DNA of 64,000 bases. It comes from Saccharothrix espanaensis DSM 44229. Lineage in GTDB: Bacteria > Actinomycetota > Actinomycetes > Mycobacteriales > Pseudonocardiaceae. The stretch covers positions 4,278,001 through 4,342,000 of the forward strand of contig NC_019673.1 in assembly GCF_000328705.1 (NCBI RefSeq), given 5' to 3'. The position numbers were made by a program, and so were the translations under genes. How positions within the stretch are numbered: the stretch's first letter is position 1; every line of letters begins with the position of its first letter. Shown piece after piece: positions 61,976 to 64,000 of the stretch. Below the pieces are notes generated by a model. That model searched no databases, had not been told where the DNA came from, and worked only from the letters and a program-made list of their open reading frames with translations.

Positions 61976-62890
61976 ATGGCCGGCGTGGACGTCGTCGCGG
62001 CATGTCGGGCCTTCGTCGCCGTGAGCGGGCACGGCAGCTTCACGGTTGGCGCGTCGGTCGCGCGGATCCCGCAGTCGGTCGCCAGCCGGCGGATCGCGGC
62101 GCTGGAGAAGTACCTCGGGGCCCGCCTGCTGACCAGGTCGTCGCGCAGCGTCGCGCTGACCCCGTTCGGCCGTGAGCTGCTGCCCTCCGCCCGCCGGCTG
62201 GTCGAGCTGGCCGAGGCGATGGAGCACGACGCCGAGCAGGCCCGGCTCCGGCCGTTCCGGATCGCGGTGCCCGCCGTGTGCGCCCCGCACCGGCTGGCCC
62301 GCCTGGTCGCCGCCGCGCGCGGGCACGGCCTCACCCTCGACCCGCACCCGGCCGACCCGGGCCGGCGCGCCGAACTGGCCCGCACGCTGGAGGTGCGCGC
62401 GGCCGTGGTCGCCGTGCCGCCCGACGAGGGCGCCTGGCGGGTGCCGCTCGGCCTGGCCGGCGTGGCGGACGAGGGCGGCACGTCCGCGCTCTACCTGGAG
62501 ACGCTGCGCGCGGGCCGAGTGGACCGGCGTGCCCGGCGTCGCCGGGTCTGGATCCACGCGGAGGACGACGTGCCGCACGTCCGGGACCGCGTCACCCGGC
62601 TGCGGGACGCCGTCGGGCTGCTGCCCGCGCAGGTGGTGGTGACGGCCTCGCTGGTCGCCGCCACGGCGGAGGTGCTGGGCTCGGCCGACCTGCTGCTCTG
62701 CCCGCCGGGGCAGGCCGCCGAGCTGGGGCTGCACTGGCGGCCGATCGGCGAGCTGACCCTGGCGCGCGGCTACGACGTGACGTCCCGGGCGCGCGAGGAC
62801 GTCCAGCGGATCCGCGCCCTGCCGCCCGCCCTGATCGGTGCCTGCCTCGGTGCGGTGGACGACCACGCGCCGGGGGTGGGGGCGGGATGA
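61976..62890 (+). CDS. LysR-family regulator (BlaA-like)
   Basis: The 304-residue LysR regulator has an N-terminal helix-turn-helix (ACRAFVAVSGHGSFTVGASVARIPQSVASRRIAALEKYLGARLL). The C-terminal effector domain is divergent. It overlaps the downstream beta-lactamase-like gene by ATGA. In Streptomyces cacaoi the LysR gene blaA is likewise followed by blaB and the pair controls a beta-lactamase gene read the other way. ATG 61976 is used; GTG 61985 is also possible. Confidence 0.85.
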   Translation: MAGVDVVAACRAFVAVSGHGSFTVGASVARIPQSVASRRIAALEKYLGARLLTRSSRSVALTPFGRELLPSARRLVELAEAMEHDAEQARLRPFRIAVPAVCAPHRLARLVAAARGHGLTLDPHPADPGRRAELARTLEVRAAVVAVPPDEGAWRVPLGLAGVADEGGTSALYLETLRAGRVDRRARRRRVWIHAEDDVPHVRDRVTRLRDAVGLLPAQVVVTASLVAATAEVLGSADLLLCPPGQAAELGLHWRPIGELTLARGYDVTSRAREDVQRIRALPPALIGACLGAVDDHAPGVGAG

Positions 62891-63786
62891 CGGCGAAGGT
62901 GCTGCGCGACGCGCGCGAGGCGTTGGAGGCCGGTGGGCTGCGCGGCTCGTTCCTGGTGCGGGACCTGGACACCGGCGACGAGCTGGGGATCGACGCGGAC
63001 GTCGAGTTCCCGGTGGCGTCGCTGGTGAAGGTGCCGCTGGCGGTCGCCACGCTGGAGCGCGTCGCGCGCGGTGAGCTCGACGAGACCCTGCCGGTCGTGG
63101 TGCGGCCCGGCCGCAGCACCGTGCCGGGGCCGACCGGCCTGAGCAAGTTCCGGCACCCCGCCACGATCGCGCTGGGCGACCTGCTCTACCTGAGCACCGC
63201 GATCAGCGACAGCGTCGCGGCCGACGCGCTGTTCGCGCTGACCCCGCCCGCCGCCGTCACCGCCGAGCTGCGCCGGCTCGGCTACGACGGCATCGCGGTC
63301 CGGCACCTGGTGGCGGACCTCACCGACACCCCGGCCGAGCGGTTCGCGCCGCCCGACGTGCACCTGGCCCACTCGCTGGCGATCACCGCCGGCACGGCGG
63401 GCCAGGGCCACCCGGTGCCCCAGCTCGACATCAGCCTGGCCAACACCGGGTCGCCGCGCGCGTTCGTGGACCTGGTCGGCGGGCTGTGGCGGCCGACCTC
63501 GGTCGATCCGTCGGTCGCCGCGCGGGTGCGCGGGCTGATGGGGGACAACCTGCTGCGCCAGCGGCTGGCCCCGGACTTCGTGTCCGACTCGTCGCGCTGG
63601 TCGTCCAAGACCGGGACGCTGCTCAACCTGCGGCACGAGGTCGGCGTGGTGGAGCACGCGGGCGGGCCGGCGTACGCGGTGGCGGCGTTCACCGAGTCCC
63701 GCGTGCCGGCCGTCGTCCAGCCCGGCGCGGAGGCGTTGATGGCGCACGTCGCCCGGACCTTGCGCGACCAGCTCCGGATGTCTTGA
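62887..63786 (+). CDS. BlaB-like serine beta-lactamase-fold protein
   Basis: The 299-residue protein has a penicillin-recognising fold with Ser45-x-x-Lys48 (SLVK), SDS in ISDSVAAD and KTGTLL, but no signal peptide, so it is cytosolic. It resembles BlaB, the sensor or co-regulator encoded with BlaA. It may detect muropeptides or beta-lactams and help the LysR protein. ATG 62887 overlaps the LysR stop. Confidence 0.82.
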   Translation: MTAKVLRDAREALEAGGLRGSFLVRDLDTGDELGIDADVEFPVASLVKVPLAVATLERVARGELDETLPVVVRPGRSTVPGPTGLSKFRHPATIALGDLLYLSTAISDSVAADALFALTPPAAVTAELRRLGYDGIAVRHLVADLTDTPAERFAPPDVHLAHSLAITAGTAGQGHPVPQLDISLANTGSPRAFVDLVGGLWRPTSVDPSVAARVRGLMGDNLLRQRLAPDFVSDSSRWSSKTGTLLNLRHEVGVVEHAGGPAYAVAAFTESRVPAVVQPGAEALMAHVARTLRDQLRMS

Positions 63787-63846
63787 CGGTCGCTCTCCCG
63801 GGCGCATCCCCTGCGGGCCCGGCGGAGCGGAGTTAGGTTGCGCTGC

Positions 63847-64000
63847 GTGGCCGACCGTCCCGCCGGCGAAGGGGTCCGCATGACGTCCGAGCAGGCCGCG
63901 CTCACCAGCGGTGCCGACTTCTGGCACACCGCGAGCACCCCGCCGATCACGCTGACCGACGGGCCGCACGGCGTGCGGCTGGCCGGCACGCCCGGCGACC
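63847..64000 (+). CDS. Glycoside hydrolase family 3 protein (5' end only)
   Basis: The fragment reads EQAALTSGADFWHTASTPPITLTDGPHGVR, the opening signature of GH3 beta-glucosidases (AALTSG, then TDGPHGVR). The gene runs off the right end. The start may be GTG 63847 or ATG 63880. Only about 51 residues are visible, so substrate and full domain layout are unknown. Confidence 0.85.
   Translation, partial: MADRPAGEGVRMTSEQAALTSGADFWHTASTPPITLTDGPHGVRLAGTPGD

Noticed and set aside
1..64000. Mobile elements, CRISPR arrays, tRNA genes, riboswitches
   Set aside because: None recognised: no transposase motifs, no spaced identical repeats with unique spacers, no cloverleaf with a clear T-loop, no known riboswitch core.

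Overview
The window is very high in G+C, uses GTG starts often, couples genes through ATGA/GTGA overlaps, and carries actinobacterial families throughout: SARP/AfsR, EspC-like type VII substrates, DUF2510, TIGR03084 and MtCM-type chorismate mutase. It is a filamentous actinomycete chromosome. The style fits the Pseudonocardiaceae (Saccharothrix, Actinosynnema or Lentzea type), but the genus is an inference. I saw no tRNA, rRNA, CRISPR array, transposase or phage gene.

Bases 1 to about 22,000 hold a compact enediyne biosynthetic locus. The core is the iterative polyketide synthase PksE (KS-AT-ACP-KR-DH-PPTase, 13625-19336) with its hotdog thioesterase, a SgcE6-type flavin reductase and an NAD-dependent epimerase on the plus strand. 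Divergent from it run a CcdA/DsbD-like membrane protein, two UnbL (DUF1702) paralogues, UnbV, UnbU and a P450. Farther left are an AraC regulator, a GMC oxidoreductase with a small DUF5987-like partner, and an SgcJ homologue. The left edge has a chorismate mutase, a free-standing HemA C-terminal domain and a truncated E1-alpha dehydrogenase gene. Sugar genes, an apoprotein and a recognisable resistance gene are not visible, so the product and its self-protection are open.

Bases 21,400-26,800 carry a TetR gene, a TIGR03084 protein, an amidase, a YCII protein, an AhpD-like protein and a short second-type Rho factor. Bases 27,197-32,975 are a polymorphic-toxin operon: an EspC-like protein, a YbaB-like protein and a 1656-residue RHS protein whose tip carries a zinc deaminase signature. 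No immunity gene follows it. Bases 33,000-42,500 hold a baeRF-like protein, a membrane alpha/beta hydrolase, small membrane proteins, an SbnA-like PLP enzyme coupled to an MFS exporter, and a PIN_8 nuclease.

At 44,548-45,768 a P450 gene is followed after six bases by a 20-residue peptide gene ending in W-N-W-A, with its ribosome site inside the P450 gene. This looks like a minimal P450-modified RiPP pathway and is my strongest candidate for something undescribed. Next come an amidohydrolase, a serine beta-lactamase-like esterase, a secreted four-copy DUF4082 protein, a SARP-NB-ARC-TPR regulator with a 59-residue companion, a large HEAT-type protein and an EF-hand protein.

The right end is a cell-wall and beta-lactam region: a VanY-type peptidase, a class A beta-lactamase lipoprotein that appears to start at ATC, a small membrane protein, and a LysR/BlaB-like regulator pair resembling Streptomyces cacaoi blaA-blaB. 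A GH3 glycosidase is cut by the window edge. Short tandem repeats that include stop codons sit at the 3' ends of several genes across the window.
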